64,000 bases of DNA from Lunularia cruciata (lineage: Eukaryota > Streptophyta > Marchantiopsida > Lunulariales > Lunulariaceae): positions 625,001 through 689,000 of the forward strand of contig OX419756.1 in assembly GCA_948567375.1 (NCBI GenBank), written 5' to 3'. Positions 46,421 through 59,755 of the stretch are shown one piece after another. Position 1 is the stretch's first letter. Every line of letters begins with the position of its first letter. The notes under the pieces are model-generated. The model was given only the letters and a program-made list of their open reading frames with translations, ran no database searches and was not told the DNA's origin. Made by a program: the position numbers and the translations under genes.

Positions 46421-47500
46421 AATTGCACATTCTTTAGCCATTGTTGATAGATCTCTTCTCTCCAAATGAATCTATGATAACAATATTCACTGCTTTATCT
46501 ACATTCTTGAACTTGGTATCAAGGATGATGCCCCTAATTTGAGTTGCATCCAAATTGAGGATATTTCTCTAGTTCTCTTTTGTTTATGCAAAGCGTTCAC
46601 TTGAAGGTCTTTCCACCATACTTGTCATTTCTTGGATATTCTTACATCACTAAGTTCCTTATTATAGAGCAAGAAAGAGAGATTCTTGCTCTAGATCCAC
46701 TACCTCTTGCAATAGATTGCACACTTGTTTACTAATATGGCATGGAGAATTACCTCCCAAGATCTTTCTCATAGGTTTGAAAGTGAAAATTTTGTTCTTA
46801 TTAAGCACAAAGGACATAATTTGGACAACTAAAAAGGTTGCAAAGGATTTTAAATAATTGTAAAGATCTAGGATTACTACTTGCTATTTTGGGTTCAAGA
46901 CTAAAAACTTTTAGCAAAAAATGAAATTGCTTGATACGCACTTGATTTATAGCTAGGGTTTTTCAATCAATAGATGAGTAGCCATTATCCACACATGCAA
47001 GCTCTTTGATGAACACCAACAATCCTTAGTGGTAGTTCTTTATCTCGGTGATGATATAGTCAAATTGGTGTACCATCTTTGGGTTTGGAGTACCTTTGTA
47101 CTTGAATTCTTTGCCTCCAACCATTCTTTTGATTTGACATCTTCAAGATCATCCTTTAAAGTATATTTGTTTTTGTATTTGTTCTGCATAGAGCTCCTCT
47201 TACTTGACCTCTTACTTGAGAGCTCAAGTAAGAGGTTTTCTTTCTTGAACAAGCAATTATTCTACCATTTCTCAAAACCAAAAAAAGAACAACTTCTGCA
47301 AAAAAATCAGCATTGCAATTATGCTTTTCTATCATAATTAAGGCTAAAATCTTATAGATTTAGTTTTGATGATCTTTTTATCTGGTTCTATAATTTTTTT
47401 AGCAATATACTAATGCCATTTAGTACTAATTTCAAACCCTAATAAAATTTGAAGATGAATTCTCATAATGAATGTATCTTTCAAAATAAAGATATATAAC
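46421..47500. other. AT-rich DNA, possibly upstream part of the H-like relic
   Basis: A 70-codon lysine-rich minus-strand fragment (47252-47040) with a short direct repeat (TCAAGTAAGAGG twice near 47203-47235) is seen. No firm assignment. Confidence 0.35.
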
Positions 47501-47525
47501 TTGATAAAAATATTATTTACAGGAA

Positions 47526-47618
47526 ATATATATGTATATACATACATACATACATACATATATATATGTATATGTGTATATATGTATATACATACATACA
47601 TACATACATATATATGTA

Positions 47619-47685
<67 letters not shown>

Positions 47686-47698
47686 CTCTCTCTCTCTA
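47526..47698. repeat. Compound microsatellite: (ATAC/ATGT)n, (AT)n, (CT)n
   Basis: Two ATAC tetranucleotide blocks (about 47540-47558 and 47590-47610) separated by ATGT/AT runs, then about 33 AT units to 47680 and a CT run to about 47697. Confidence 0.95.
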
Positions 47699-47749
47699 AC
47701 TCTTATTAAACCTTTAGTAATCTATCTTGATATTATAAATTTGAGTTAG

Positions 47750-50700
47750 CAATAAGTAATATAACTTGTATATGTGTGATAGCAAGGTCTTTCAAGTTGG
47801 AGATGCCTAACTAAGTTGATAAAATACAGAATTATTAGGATGAAATTATTTTTCACATCAATGTATATACTACTTATACTATTACTTGTATTACTTACTA
47901 TTACTTATACTACTCACCTCTTTTTTCCTCTAGCCTTGGAGTTTTAGGAAGTGATGGACACTATGTTTGACCCATTTGTAAGGGAGTGTGCAAGAGCTTA
48001 TCATATTGGACAATGGGGGTAACCACTCTCACTCTCATATTTTGTAGCATATTTTAGACAACATGTGTCCAAGCTTTATAGAGAGCATTGGCTAGTGCAA
48101 TACATAAGAGAGCAATCACACTAAATGATGCTTATTTGGATACTCATGTACTTTGTAGACCTTACAACTGGCATAGCTTGGATATCTTAGGTACGGTAGG
48201 GAAGATTTCTCATATTGATACTATTGGGGCTCAGCCTCATTTTACCTCTTTTGTCTCTCCCTTGCATAGCTTGATGGGGTCTTTCCATCCTTATTGTGTT
48301 CTATGTGTTGTATGCCTTTCACTACTTATAATATTATATTTTCTCATGTTCATATGGACCTCTAAAGCATCTACTTGCTCCATATATCATCATGCTGCAG
48401 AATGAATAAATTCTATAATATAATATGAGGTGTTTCAGTCTTTTTAGCGAGTACTCATTTAGATTCCCAAAAGGCATTATGTGGATATTGTAAAAGTTTG
48501 ATGTTTGTTAAGAACAAATTTTGTACAATAAATGCTATAGTTGTAAAGAAACTATAGATCACCTCTTCTTATGTGATCTCTATATACTTTATGGCTAAAG
48601 GGTATGAATTAAATTTTGAATGAGTACTTGAATTTGAAATTTAAACAAGCATCACTTTCCTAAAAATGTATTTTCTCTTGCTCTTTTGCAATGTAATTCA
48701 AGCATTTGGTCCAAAGACAATAGTTTCTTATCTTGCTTTGCCTTGATAAATATTAACATTTGGTGATAATTTGAAGAGTTGAGTTGAAATGCCACACAAT
48801 GTCAGCATTAGAACATAATATTTGAGATAGAAGAGATGTGGAGCATTGGAGTCCTTAAAGTGGGAACAAATTAAACATGAGGATGTTATGAGTTGAGCTC
48901 AATGATGATGGGATTGGTGAATATTGGAGTGAATAATATAAGGCTAATATTGTTGAGGTGGTATGATTTGCTAAACAAGGGTAGATTTTACAAACAAAGA
49001 CTTACATATCATAAAGTACATGTTTTTTATTAATTAAAATAATTTATTTGCACTCTTGTGTCTTTTAAATAGAGGACAAGGATATATATGGATTCATTTT
49101 TCATATTATTAGATCTCATAAAAATTCATCCTATATTTAGTGTAGGGAAAAACGGAACCTAATTTAAATTTAACTTGCATGTGTAACACAATGTTTAAAT
49201 ATTTGGGATATTAGATTTGCATCTATTATGCTATTTATAAATATAGTGCTCAAAACCATTTTAGCCAAGCTAGGAGAGAAACTAAAATGGTCTAATAAAG
49301 ATGAGAGAGTTATAATTTCCCATGCTTTCTTTGCTAGAGGAATCACAACTTGCATAGTATTCATGAATGAGTCTCTTTTCACTTTGGGATAAAGGCTTGA
49401 AATTGCTTGTGAAACATATTCTAGGTAAAAACTATGTTTTTCAATAATTATCAAGTGCTTTTTCATGAAAAAATGGTAAATTATTTATTTTCATAACAAA
49501 GATACCAATTGCTTTTAATCTTCAATATTTCAAATTTTTACCAATTGCTGTTACACTAAAATGTAAACTTGTGAATGTGTATGATTATTTGCGTCCTTTC
49601 ATTAAGTGAAAAATTTGAAAAAGTTGCCTTATTCTTACTGACTGTGTTGATTTTTGGACAAGCTTGTCACTATTTTGAAGCAAATCAATATATACTTGGT
49701 ACTTTGGATATATTCCATTGAGACTCTTAAAACCTTCCTTCAAGCAAGCCTACACCATGATAAACATAAACCTAATAACCCTTACCATATGGCTTGAGCC
49801 CTTGTACGTGATGAAAAATATGCATTTATTTAAAAATCTAGACAATTTCTTTGTGAGAGCTTAGCATGCAATTCAAGTTTTTGGATCTTTTATGGTAGAT
49901 TAGTTGCAAATTATTTTACAAAAAAAGTATTTAAAGAATCTTACATATGTAGAAAACGATGAAGCTTTTGTAATTGATGTAGATTTGGTAGACTAAATAT
50001 GAGAGTTATTAAGAAGCTAAGGAAGAAAGAAGATCAAAACTAACATAAGACGCTTTAGCACTCAAGTGCAAACCAAGAGAATCATTTTCTCTTTGAAAAT
50101 AAAAATAAAAATAAATCCAAGAATTCCTCATTTTATTTTAGTGTGTTCTTACATATTTTCTTGTAATTACTTGAGTATGTTTGTTGTTGGTTTGGGATAT
50201 ATTAGAAGTTCTTCTAGTGTTAATTTTGTTGTTGTTAGTTATTGCTTGTTGTTGTTAGTAGGTGATATCTCAAAATTAAGTTGTAAAAAATCACCATCAA
50301 AGGATGCATAAAGAGGTGCAATTTTCAGTTGAAGGGAAAGCTATTGAACATTTCATTTAAGAGTTGAATCCACACAAGAGCATTAATAACAAGGAAGAGA
50401 AGGAAAGGAGGAGGGGATTACCTTTTCTATTATGTATTTGTTGGGTGAAGAGTATTTTTTTTAAATTATAAGAATACTTTATAATATCTTGAGTGAATTT
50501 AAAGCAATTGATGATGAAATTGAGAAGTACAATCATGAAGACCTTGTTAGGTATAGAATATGTACCAAGGTACATGATTAGGTTGGTTTCATTCCATTCA
50601 TGATGACATGATGGATACTAAGTGTGTATGAGGATGGATGGACAAATTGTTTAAAATTATATGCATATGTGTGCATCACAATGCACACTACTATAGAATT

Positions 50701-53504
50701 TCCTTTTGATATGCTTTGATTGAATATAATTTTAAGAGTAGCTGTGAATGGGCTAGTATCTCTTCTTATGTTACATCCATCACCATGTGTAATAAGCATA
50801 AAGAGTTAAAGAGGTATTGACCAAAGGAGCTTACCACAATCATATAGGGATCAAAATTTTCTTAGCACCAAGCTTCTTATCCCTACATGCAACAACCTAC
50901 TCCTACCCATGCCCATACCCTCTCTTTTTATAAGCCATGGCTACTCAATAAGTAGAGGGAGAGGTGCATTGCAGTATTAATTGTTTATAAACCATCTCTA
51001 AAAAACCCATTCATGGCTGAGCATGATAGATCATGTCTTTCCTTGTTGCAATCACAGTCCACCAAAAGTGCTTTAGCTATCAACCAATTGGAGAGGGAAA
51101 CTTCTTTGGTCCAAAGGGCCAAAATCTATAGGATTTCTTTTGGATGTGCTTTGATTGGATATACTTTTTAGAGTAAGTATGAATGAGCTAGCTTCTCTTC
51201 TTCCACTACATCCATCACCACATGCAATAAGCATATAGAGTTAGAGAGGTATGAAAGGCATAGAAAACAAGTGTATCACTAGAGCAAGAGAGAGGAATAG
51301 TAAAGGTAGAATATATTTCATAGGGGGTTGTAATGGAGGTGGAGATTGAATTAGTTAAGATAGATGTTATTGTCTTACATAAAGAGAGATTATGTAAAGT
51401 AATGAATTGGCTAGTCTTGAGAAGTTCTAAATACAATAGGTGATTATTATGAGGATTATGCTAGGAGAAGTATAAATTGGTCTAGATCAATACAAGCCTA
51501 CACATACTATTAGGATTTAAACTATTGATATTACCAAGTTCATTTGTAAGACACTTAAGACACGTAGTGTTAGGATGTAGATCAATATGAATGAGCATGA
51601 GATGAAGACAAAAATATTTTCATTGTTATCTATGGTTGTGAGATAGAGACTCAATATGAGACATTTAAAGTAAAGCAGAATGTATAAGTTTAGAGGTGGA
51701 GAGTTGAATGTTTGAAACATAGATTTTTGCATCCTTTATCCTCTTAATGATCTTCCACTTCTACATCCTACATTTGATAGTGAGATTGAGATACTTTAGG
51801 AGAGGAGGATGAGTTTGAGAGATGAGGTAGGATATCTTAAGGATGATTATCTTTTATTAATAGTTTATTGAGTCCAAAAAGTGGTTTGAGGAGAAAGATA
51901 ACTATTCTAGATATTGGATGTAAGAGTTCATAGCATATTGTATGAGTTAATTGATGGACAAATAGAGCATCTTCTTAATCCCATGTATGAGCAAGGTTTC
52001 TTTTGGAAGGGATATGATGTGATCTAAGTTATATTCATAAGTCAGGTATGTTTTCATTGAATGATTGCTACTTTCAAAGATTGAAAGGTTATAACTTAGA
52101 CCTTCTTTTGCTATTTATAAGGTAGTGATACCTCAAAGACTATAAGTTGATATTTTTGTGATTAAGAGATTTAGCCATTGAGTTTTACAAAGAGAAATAG
52201 ATATTTTTTGTCTTACTCAATATAATACTAATCCATATGAGAGTTTTGCAAAATAATTTCAACATAAAACTTTGCATGTATATGTAGATTTATAGTCTAA
52301 TATAAATTAATTTCCTCTTTACATACTAAACATAAAACCTTATTAAAGCACATCCATCATAAAGAGGAATTTGTTACATAAAAATCTTATTTATTTATTT
52401 ATATTATAAAATTTTGTCCACATTTATAAATAGTTGCTATGTTCATTTTATATCTTTTGCAATCACAAACATATATTTCTTTATTAATATATCTTGTGCA
52501 TTTACAAGTCCCTCCAAAATATACAAGAAAATACAACAGAACATGGGGAAATACAAGCACACAACAAAAAATATGTTCAAATACCAATGCACTCCAAAGT
52601 GCATCTCATGCAATTAACGCATACTGATATAAACTAGTGTATTCCAATCTTAAGTATTCCCAATAACTAAGCTTATGTATTAGCTTTTCCTTGCACTCTT
52701 GAAGAGCCCTTGGATATCTAAGACTAAATATTTGTTGGGAGGTTTTAAGTATCTAATTTGTAGCTTAGAACCAAGGCTTGTAGTAAGCAAACCTTATTGA
52801 CTAGCATATACTTCAATATACAAATACAAAAATTAATGTACTTTATGGTCATATATACTTTATCAAAAAATTTACAAAACTCCCAAAGCAAGTCAAATAA
52901 GAATATTTTCTATTGATATAAAGGACTAGAGTTCTTATTGCCTTCCATAAGGATCATTGTACGACTATGGTGAATTTAAGCACAAGGTTTGAAGATTTGT
53001 ATGATAAGCCAATTGCAAAGATTGCAAACTTTTTATCTTTTTTAAGATGGACTAATGCCTTAATTCAAAAATTCTTGAATTTGAAAGGAAATTATTCTAA
53101 TTCCCAAGGAAGAAGTACTTAGGGTTGCAAGTCAATTAAAATAGTTAACTTGCTATTTTATACATGGAACAAGTTCTAGTATTTAATACTATGTTGGATA
53201 GCTTGCTTGAGCCATATGTGGGAATTATGCTTCATGTAAAATTTTAAAGCTGATAGCTTGAGAGTGGTTTCTTATCTCAAAGTGCAAGGTTGCAAAGTTT
53301 GGCGGACCTAGGTGCATACAAGAACATCTACTAGCATACACAAGCAACTACAAATATCTAGTGCAAATGAGCAAATCCAAAAGTAGCTCCTTGTGCATAT
53401 ACATAGATACTAGCATATATAAGTGTAAAAGCTTTAATTTGATTACAAATTGGATACTTAGAAACATCTTATTCATAAAAAATGATAAGATCTTAGATTT
53501 ATAG
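47750..53504. other. AT-rich intergenic DNA, nothing recognised
   Basis: About 5.7 kb without a supported gene, LTR or repeat shared with the rest of the window. The two stretches near 50690-50810 and 51125-51245 resemble each other (each has TTTCYTTTKGATRTGCTTTG and a following CCATCACCA...AATAAGCAT), which suggests a short old direct repeat. Small ORFs here have no recognisable content. Confidence 0.45.
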
Positions 53505-54622
53505 TGTCATGCCATTTGTAGTGTCGCACCTAGATTGCTCAGACTCTAGAGTAATAATATTGGTAGTCAAGAGTATTTTAGAAGTTAGTCATAAGTTACT
53601 TGTTGAAGGTCAGATTTCATGTTTAGATTACTAACTACATGGTGGGGCCCACCGTCACTTGCACCATTTGTACTGTTGGCTGTGCCGTCAATGGGACCAT
53701 TAGGGTTTGAGACCTAGCTCGAGTCCAAGGAGTATAATTTTGAAGTGCAGCTCTAGAGAGCTCACTTCTTTGATGTTGAGCCTTCGAGTTCTTGGCTATG
53801 GTAGACAAAGATTGACGCGCATCACCTGGATTCTCTTAGTTAGAGTGGGTGTGGCTTGACTATAATCAATGGTCAATTATTGGCAGATTATTGAGTGATA
53901 GATCCAATACTGATCTGATCGAGTGTGATTCGGGTTGTGTAAAAAAATTGATTACATCATGGAAGTGAGGTCAGGGGAAAATTGGGTGTAGGAATTGAGT
54001 GTTGGTGGTATCTCCAAGACTTGCTGATCATTGGTAGCTCAATCGGAGTTCTGATTTTCCCTAGTGTACAGAAGCGTGTTTGATTGATTTAGATTTAACA
54101 GTAAGTCAGACGGTGTGTAGAAGCGCTGGCCAAATTTGAGTAAAGAGAAGCAATTTTCAAGTGGTAGTTGTGATTTTGAGCTCAAGAGGTGAATGTAAGA
54201 CCAATTTTTTGCAAGTTGAGCTCAGAAAGTGAAATTAGAGGTGGAGTTAGGAACACATCTTTGTGAATCTATGATTTGGAGAAACCCGTCATTTCAATGT
54301 GGCTTGAATGGAGAGTTAGTAGAGGATTTGGCGGTCAGCCAACTTTAAAGACTTATGTCAGATTTTACATCAGATTTTAGTTGGAGTTTACTTCAGGTTT
54401 TGGCAAGATTTGGAGGAGTTTTGCTTGAGTTGGAGGAGTTTCACAGATTTAGAGGAGTTTTGCCAAATTTGAAGAGGGTTCAAAGTGGAAAGAAGAAAGG
54501 CCTCATTCGGGCGTTTAGAGGTATCAAGACATAGGGTTGTGGGCTATGAGAGGCTAGAAAGGCCTAAAAGGGCCAACAAGCCAGCTTGCTTGCATGAGAC
54601 TAGCTAGTATAGAGTAGATTTT
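53505..54622 (+). mobile_element. PM element copy E, 5' end only
   Basis: Y block 53505-53955 (TGTCATGCC to ATTGATTA), then leader 53956-54622 with the TTTGGAGGAGTTT-type iteration (about 54405-54475). The leader is cut by G at 54623 and does not resume within the window. Like A, C and D, it starts with Y and has no X block outside. Confidence 0.85.
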
Positions 54623-55047
54623 TGTAACAATATGGAGTTTAGCGATGTAGTTAGTAAGGCTAACAAAGTAAAGAATAAGCCAAATTAGCCTAGAATATTC
54701 TAGAAGTATCTAGGAAGCTTCTTGGGAAGCTTCCCAACTAGTTAACTTGCACACCAAATAGGTAGCTTCTAAAAGGAAGCTTCTAGATGCTTCTCACTAG
54801 CTTAGCTTGCACGCCAAGTAGGTGGCTTCTAGAAGGAAGCTTCTTGAGGAGCTTCCTAGTTAACTTAGCTTGCACTCTAAGAAATCAGCTCGATGAAGCT
54901 TCTTGAGAAGCTTCTCAAGGGCTTTGTATGCTACTTATAAATACCGAACCCAAAGCTCATGCTAGGCATTTGGAGTTTTCCTTCATTCAAGTGTCCAAAT
55001 GTGAGTTTCCATTCTCCTATTTCTCTCTTCGGTCTTGGTCTTTTACA
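54623..55047 (+). repeat. G 5' LTR with promoter elements
   Basis: TGTAACAATATGG to CTTTTACA. A TATA box TATAAATA lies at 54936-54943. Upstream, three imperfect repeats of about 60-65 bp (54715-54905) carry GAAGCTTC palindromes. Confidence 0.85.
54693..54926 (+). promoter_or_regulatory. Cluster of heat-shock-element-like sites in G LTR
   Basis: GAATATTCTAGAA at 54693-54705 is a perfect three-unit nGAAnnTTCnnGAAn site. TTCTAGAA at 54827-54834 is a perfect two-unit site; GAAGCTTCTTGAG (54836-54848) and the GAAGCTTCTTGAGAAGC stretch near 54895-54912 are close matches. All lie upstream of the TATA box. Heat-shock factors bind such arrays; function here is not shown. Confidence 0.6.
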
Positions 55048-55048
55048 T

Positions 55049-55060
55049 TGGTATTAGAGT
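55049..55060 (+). other. G primer-binding site
   Basis: TGGTATTAGAGT, one base after the LTR, resembles the initiator-Met tRNA complement TGGTATCAGAGC with two changes. Confidence 0.75.
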
Positions 55061-55069
55061 AGGAATGGG

Positions 55070-56250
55070 ATGGATGGAATTTATGGACCACCAAATCCAC
55101 TTCCGCCAAACTATTGGGATTTCCATGTCCAAATATTACCCAAGCATCGTTTCACACAATTCATCACCTTGCACTTTGTGCAGGATTTTCTACATATGAT
55201 CACCATGTTTGAGAAACCCTTGATACTTCCGGTCGTAACTTATGGAGAACGGTGGACGTGTTGCATCTATGTGCTAATAAATTAGATAAATTAGGAGTAG
55301 TGGGATAGAGTAGCAGCTATGGCGGTAATATTAGACATTATCCTTACGATGTAGCAACAAATTGAACACCTTACTTGATTGTTGGATGAACAAGATCAAC
55401 AATGACGAGAACATATAGAGAGAGTGCCAATTCAAGATGGAGAAGATCGCATTTGATTTCCAAAACCCAAGGTGTTTGAAGGCAAGAATCTTTTGGGCAT
55501 AGTGGAGAATTTTGTGTTTGACTACGAACATTACTTTGAAGCTACCAGTCTCCAAGATGAACGGAAACAGATTCTCTTGGCCTCTAGCCAATTAGATGGT
55601 GTGGCAAAACTTTGATGGCAATTTTGAGTGGAGCAAGCTGAATGATAGATTGTTGCACCACTTTTGACATGGGCAGAATTCAAGGATGCAATATTGGGTT
55701 TGTTTCAAACTATAAATGCCACCCGTGCCACACAAGATAAATTGGCAAAGTTGAAGCAAGTTAGCTCAGTAAGGAGCTACATCACACAATTTCAAAACAT
55801 CATCATGCAGATTCTAGATATACAAGAAGATGAAGTTCTAGATTGATTTGTGTAGGGATTGAAGTCACAAACCAAATTGGAGGTGACCATGCAGGAACCA
55901 AAAAATGTAGAAGAAGCCATGCAATTGGCTGAGCGCTTTGATTTCTTGGTTGCGACAACTTGGTCTCAACCTCGACCTACCAGTACACTATGCATGGGTG
56001 GAAGAAGTGGCACCAATGGAGATTGATGCTATCCAACGGAGACCACTTGGTACAACAGATAGAGAAAGATTACAACAAAATGGAGGTTGTTTTTATTATT
56101 ACTAAGTTGGACATCATATTGTTGAATGCACACTTAGGAATGAGCGACCTCGACAAGTCGCCCAGATGGAGTTTGTGGAATAGAATGATCAAGGAAATGA
56201 GGAATCCTAATAGGAAATTTTGAGCCGCCTATTGGGAGCTTGATTAGTTC
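55070..56250 (+). pseudogene. gag: G gag
   Basis: Broken Gag with PKVFEGKN-like and TWAEFKDAILGLFQTINATR segments, KLKQVSSVRSYITQFQNIIM and a degraded knuckle ending GHHIVEC (about 56085-56130; the first Cys is kept, the second reads Tyr). The start ATG near 55070 follows the primer-binding site by about 10 bp, so a short leader or a lost upstream part is likely. Confidence 0.75.
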
Positions 56251-56269
56251 CAATAGGATTGAAGGCTCG

Positions 56270-56590
56270 ACCTATGCGAGTTTGCTTCACTTGCAAGGTA
56301 TGATATCTAATTGGGGTTGTAGGATTTTGGTTGATTCTAGAAGTTCAAAGAATTGCATGTTTATGCAAGTAGTAAAGGAATTGGTATGGAAGTAGTTTGA
56401 TGATGGCGGATGATAGAAAGAGTTATGCATTCTGCACCTCGCATCTTGTAACCTTCAAAATTGGGAAGGAGTATTTGGAGTGTATGAGGTTTGTAGTGGC
56501 ACCTCTATACTATGATATCATTCTGGGTCTACCTTGGCTTGAATGTCATAAGGTTCAATTTGACTGGATCTGACAACAAATTCAAGTATA
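56270..56590 (+). pseudogene. G aspartic protease
   Basis: ILVDSRSSKNCM (expected DSG; Gly changed to Arg) and DIILGLPWLECHKVQFDW mark the two halves of a retropepsin-like protease. Stops occur in between. Confidence 0.72.
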
Positions 56591-56624
56591 AAATCAAGGT
56601 AGGAATTTCTAATTAGGTTGTCTG

Positions 56625-56830
56625 GCACCTCTGAGTAAGATACCTAAGAATATCCAGTCCCAAGATGGGAAGTTTGTCAAGAAGGTAGACATAGAGCAAA
56701 CCTTGAAGGGAGATGCGTCCCAAATGAGAAGTTTGCCAAGAAGGCATCCATGGAGCAAGCTTGGAAGAGAGATGAGTCCCTGGAAGGGAAGTTGGTTAGT
56801 AAAGCAACCATAAAGCAAGCATTGGAGGAA
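56625..56830 (+). repeat. Three tandem coding repeats between G protease and RT
   Basis: Three imperfect units of about 60-69 bp, each encoding a variant of GK-(F/L)-(V/A)-(S/K)-K-(A/V)-x-x-(E/K)-Q-(A/T)-L/W-(K/E). They lie in the protease-RT spacer. Confidence 0.7.
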
Positions 56831-56959
56831 AATAAGTTTTTATTCGTGGTGTGGATCAAGCCGATTGCACAAGAACAATCTAAGGAGGGCCAAGAGCCTC
56901 ATCAAGCAATGGTTGATCAGATAGTTCAAGAGTTTGCGGACATGTTTTTGGGTGATCTG

Positions 56960-58260
56960 CCAAAGGGATTACCCTCCAATTGAGGTATGCCCTTCAAGAT
57001 TTAGTTCTTGCCAAGAAGTACTCTAGTGAGTAGATCGATCTATTGGCTTTCACCAAAGGAGTTGGAGGAGTTGCAAACAACACTTACAGAGTTGTTGGAG
57101 AAGGACTTCATATGACATAGTACCTCTCCTTGGGGACAACCGTTTCTATTTGTTCCAAAGAAGGATAGAAGACTTCATTTTTGTATTGATTACCGTGGGC
57201 TCAATAAGCAAACCATGAAGATTGCATATCCCTTGCCTCGGATCGATGACTTGCTTGATCAACTAAGTGGAGCACGTTACTTTTCCAAGTTGGATCTTTG
57301 CAATGGCTATTGGCAAATTCCTACTGATAGAGAGGATGTGCAAAAGACTACCTTTCACACAAGGTATGGGCATTTTGGGTGGAGGGTTCTACACTTTGGA
57401 CTCATTAATGCTCTAACGATCTTCATGGATCAGATGCATTGGGTCTTGGATAGATTATTGGATTGGTCAGTGGTAGTGTTCTTGGATGATATCTTAATCT
57501 ATAGTAAGACAGGGGTAGAACACATGAATCATGTTTGAGAAGTCCTAAGATGACTACGACAATGGAAATTTTACTGCAAGAAGTCAAAGTGTGCCTTTTG
57601 GCAGAAGGAGGTTACCTTCTTGGATCATAAGATCTCATCAGAGGGGATCAAGATGGAAGAAGAGAAAATCAAGGCCATTATTGATGGGCCTACCCCAAAG
57701 GATGCTACAGAGGTATGGACGTTCAATGGATTGGCCAGTTTTTATCAACAATTCATCCACTATTATGCTCATGTGGCTGCACCATTGACTAACCTCTTGG
57801 GAAAGAACTTGAGCTTCCAATGGACCACCAAGCACAAAGAAGCATTCCAAAAGTTAAAGCATATGTTGTCTTCAAGACCCATTCTTCAACCATTTGATCC
57901 TCAACTACCTTGTGTGCTTGATTTTGATGCTTCTAACTTTGCAATTGGAGTTGTGTTGCAACAAGAATTCCTAGAGGAACTACCTCCCATTGTATTTGTG
58001 TCTCGCCGACTAAATACAACTGAAAGAAATTACTCTGATTGAGATCGGGAACACCTTGCAATGGTATATGCCACCAAGGTATGGAGGCATTATCTCTTGT
58101 AGAAACAAGTGATCATGAAAATTGATCACAAGCCATTGTTCCAGACCTTACATTTGGAACACATGAAGTGTCAACATCATCGATGGGAAGAGCAACTCTA
58201 AGTTTTTGACATCAAACTTGAGTACAAAGCAGGTTGGTTCCATGTCATTCCTGATGCTCT
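56960..58260 (+). pseudogene. pol: G reverse transcriptase and RNase H
   Basis: RT: FVPKKDRRLHFCIDYRGLNK-like start, YPLPRIDDLLDQLSGARYFS, KLDLCNGYWQIP, VVFLDDILIYSKT (about 57470-57512). Then LGHKI-like and NGLASFYQQFIHYYAHVAAP. RNase H: LDFDASNFAIGVVLQQE, VSRRLNTTERNYS and DHKPLFQT. Several stops and frameshifts. Confidence 0.85.
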
Positions 58261-58276
58261 ATCACAACAACCTAAT

Positions 58277-58518
58277 TTGAAGTCTCTTCCTCTCATCACG
58301 GCGACAATTACAATGGTGTCAATTGACCCCAAGGTCCATAAAGATTTTTGGTCAGCTCTACAACAAGATCCCTTCTTCCAAATGGTACATGGTTATCTGA
58401 CAGTAAGCAATAAGGAATACCACACCTTCTCCTTCAAGGAAGGCCTTCTATTCCATGCAGACCGGATCTATGTTCTAGCCAAAGGTGATCTCCGACTTGT
58501 GCGCCTTCAAGAAGCCTA
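58277..58518 (+). pseudogene. pol: G integrase, N-terminal end only
   Basis: SALQQDPFFQMVHGYL, FKEGLLFHADRIYV and RLVRLQEAYD match the connector just before the integrase zinc finger of Ty3/gypsy pol (normally ending EAHD). The rest is displaced by H2. Confidence 0.72.
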
Positions 58519-59755
58519 TGACAACCTGACAAATATCACTTTTGCGGCAATCGGGTAAGTAAAGTTCATTCCCGTAGAGATATGATTCAGAATTGGTCAA
58601 ATACAAAGTCAAACAGTAACATGTAGTTCTTCTTGGTTACGTCTTTAGTCTCTTAGGTAGAAACTACACCCATAAGAGAGTAATAAGCTCACAATCTTGA
58701 CAACTTGTCACAAATTCACACACCCATAATCACAACATAGAAAATTCTGTCCAAACAAATCTTGATTGTGATGATTCAAATTCTCCCAAAGACGGCACTT
58801 CACTATAAAATGACTTTGCCTCAGAATTGTGTTCCACTCCTCCACCAAAGACACAACTTCCTTGATCAAAATTGCTTCACATCAACTCTACACTGCACTC
58901 ATAAATGCAAAATACTACCAACACTACGATTCCTCTCAAATCTGTCAAGGCATTACTTTGATTGTACTTCACTCAGGATCAAACACATAGAATGAAGATC
59001 AAGGCTGTAGAATCCAACATCCAACAAGCACATTGACTTGCACTTTGAATTTCTCCACACACTTACAAGCACAAACACAAAGTTGGTACTCAAAATTAAG
59101 CTCAAGCGACGAGCATTGCATCAACACTTTGCTTTATCTATCTTCAGAAATATGAATTCTGAACAACATTTCATTGCAAATGCTTCCCTTAAATACTAAA
59201 GCAATCGACAATTACTAACAACTATACTGTTCTACAACAACTTTTCTAACCTGCAAATCCAAAATAACAACGCAACTCTTCATATTTTCCACTTAAAATC
59301 TCAAAATTGTTTCTACTCCGATCCGATGTCAACCTCCTCATTGGCTTTCAATCCCGATGATCTTCCTATCACTTCTCATTCTTTGGGTATATCTGATTCT
59401 ACCAAGTCTTTCACTATTTCTACTACTTCTTCTCTAGGAACCACAATTGAGGTCATGGGTAATCCATCTACTTCTTTATCTCCTGACCAACTTTTCTCTA
59501 ATGTCTCAAATGACAAGTCCAAAGACGCCAAAATTTCTACTTCTATAACATCAGACTTTGCTACTATCAATTCTTTTACTAATTCTACTATATACTCATC
59601 AAGAATTGTAATTGAAAGCATGGGTACACTATCTACGCCTTCAATTTGTAACCCACTTTCCCATAATCTCTCATGTAATAGACCTGAAGACACACTTCTT
59701 GTCTGATTTTGCACTTTGGGTTCATTCACTACTACTATTTCTCTTCTAATTTGTT
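58519..59755 (-). mobile_element. H2: second copy of H element, truncated
   Basis: LTR 58519-59331 (TGACATCGG to GGTTGTCA in minus sense, 813 bp), then a purine tract (ATGAGGAGGT) and about 420 bp of the 3' coding end. It is cut at about 59755 by the terminal X block of copy F. It lies in the integrase region of G. Confidence 0.8.
59332..59729 (-). pseudogene. H2 coiled-coil protein, C-terminal fragment
   Basis: 117 codons open, with LDLSFETLEKSWSGDKEVDG and LPMTSIVVPREEVVEIVKDL parallel to LPLEMLEKSGLGDKGLDGLP and TSGIANQEREMLKLVEELRV in H1. This shared C-terminus supports a real protein family. Confidence 0.65.

Larger units (their letters stand above)
54623..58518 (+). mobile_element. G: Ty3/gypsy element cut by H2
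   Basis: Starts with a 425-bp LTR (54623-55047) in the leader of E, followed by an initiator-Met-type primer-binding site and gag-pol relics up to the start of integrase at 58518, where H2 interrupts. No 3' LTR is in the window. The VVFLDDILIYS RT box and layout fit chromovirus-like Ty3 elements; the end carrying any chromodomain is missing. Confidence 0.85.

Noticed and set aside
47410-47749. Overlapping ORFs rich in Tyr, Ile and Thr
   Set aside because: Produced by the compound ATAC/AT/CT microsatellite.
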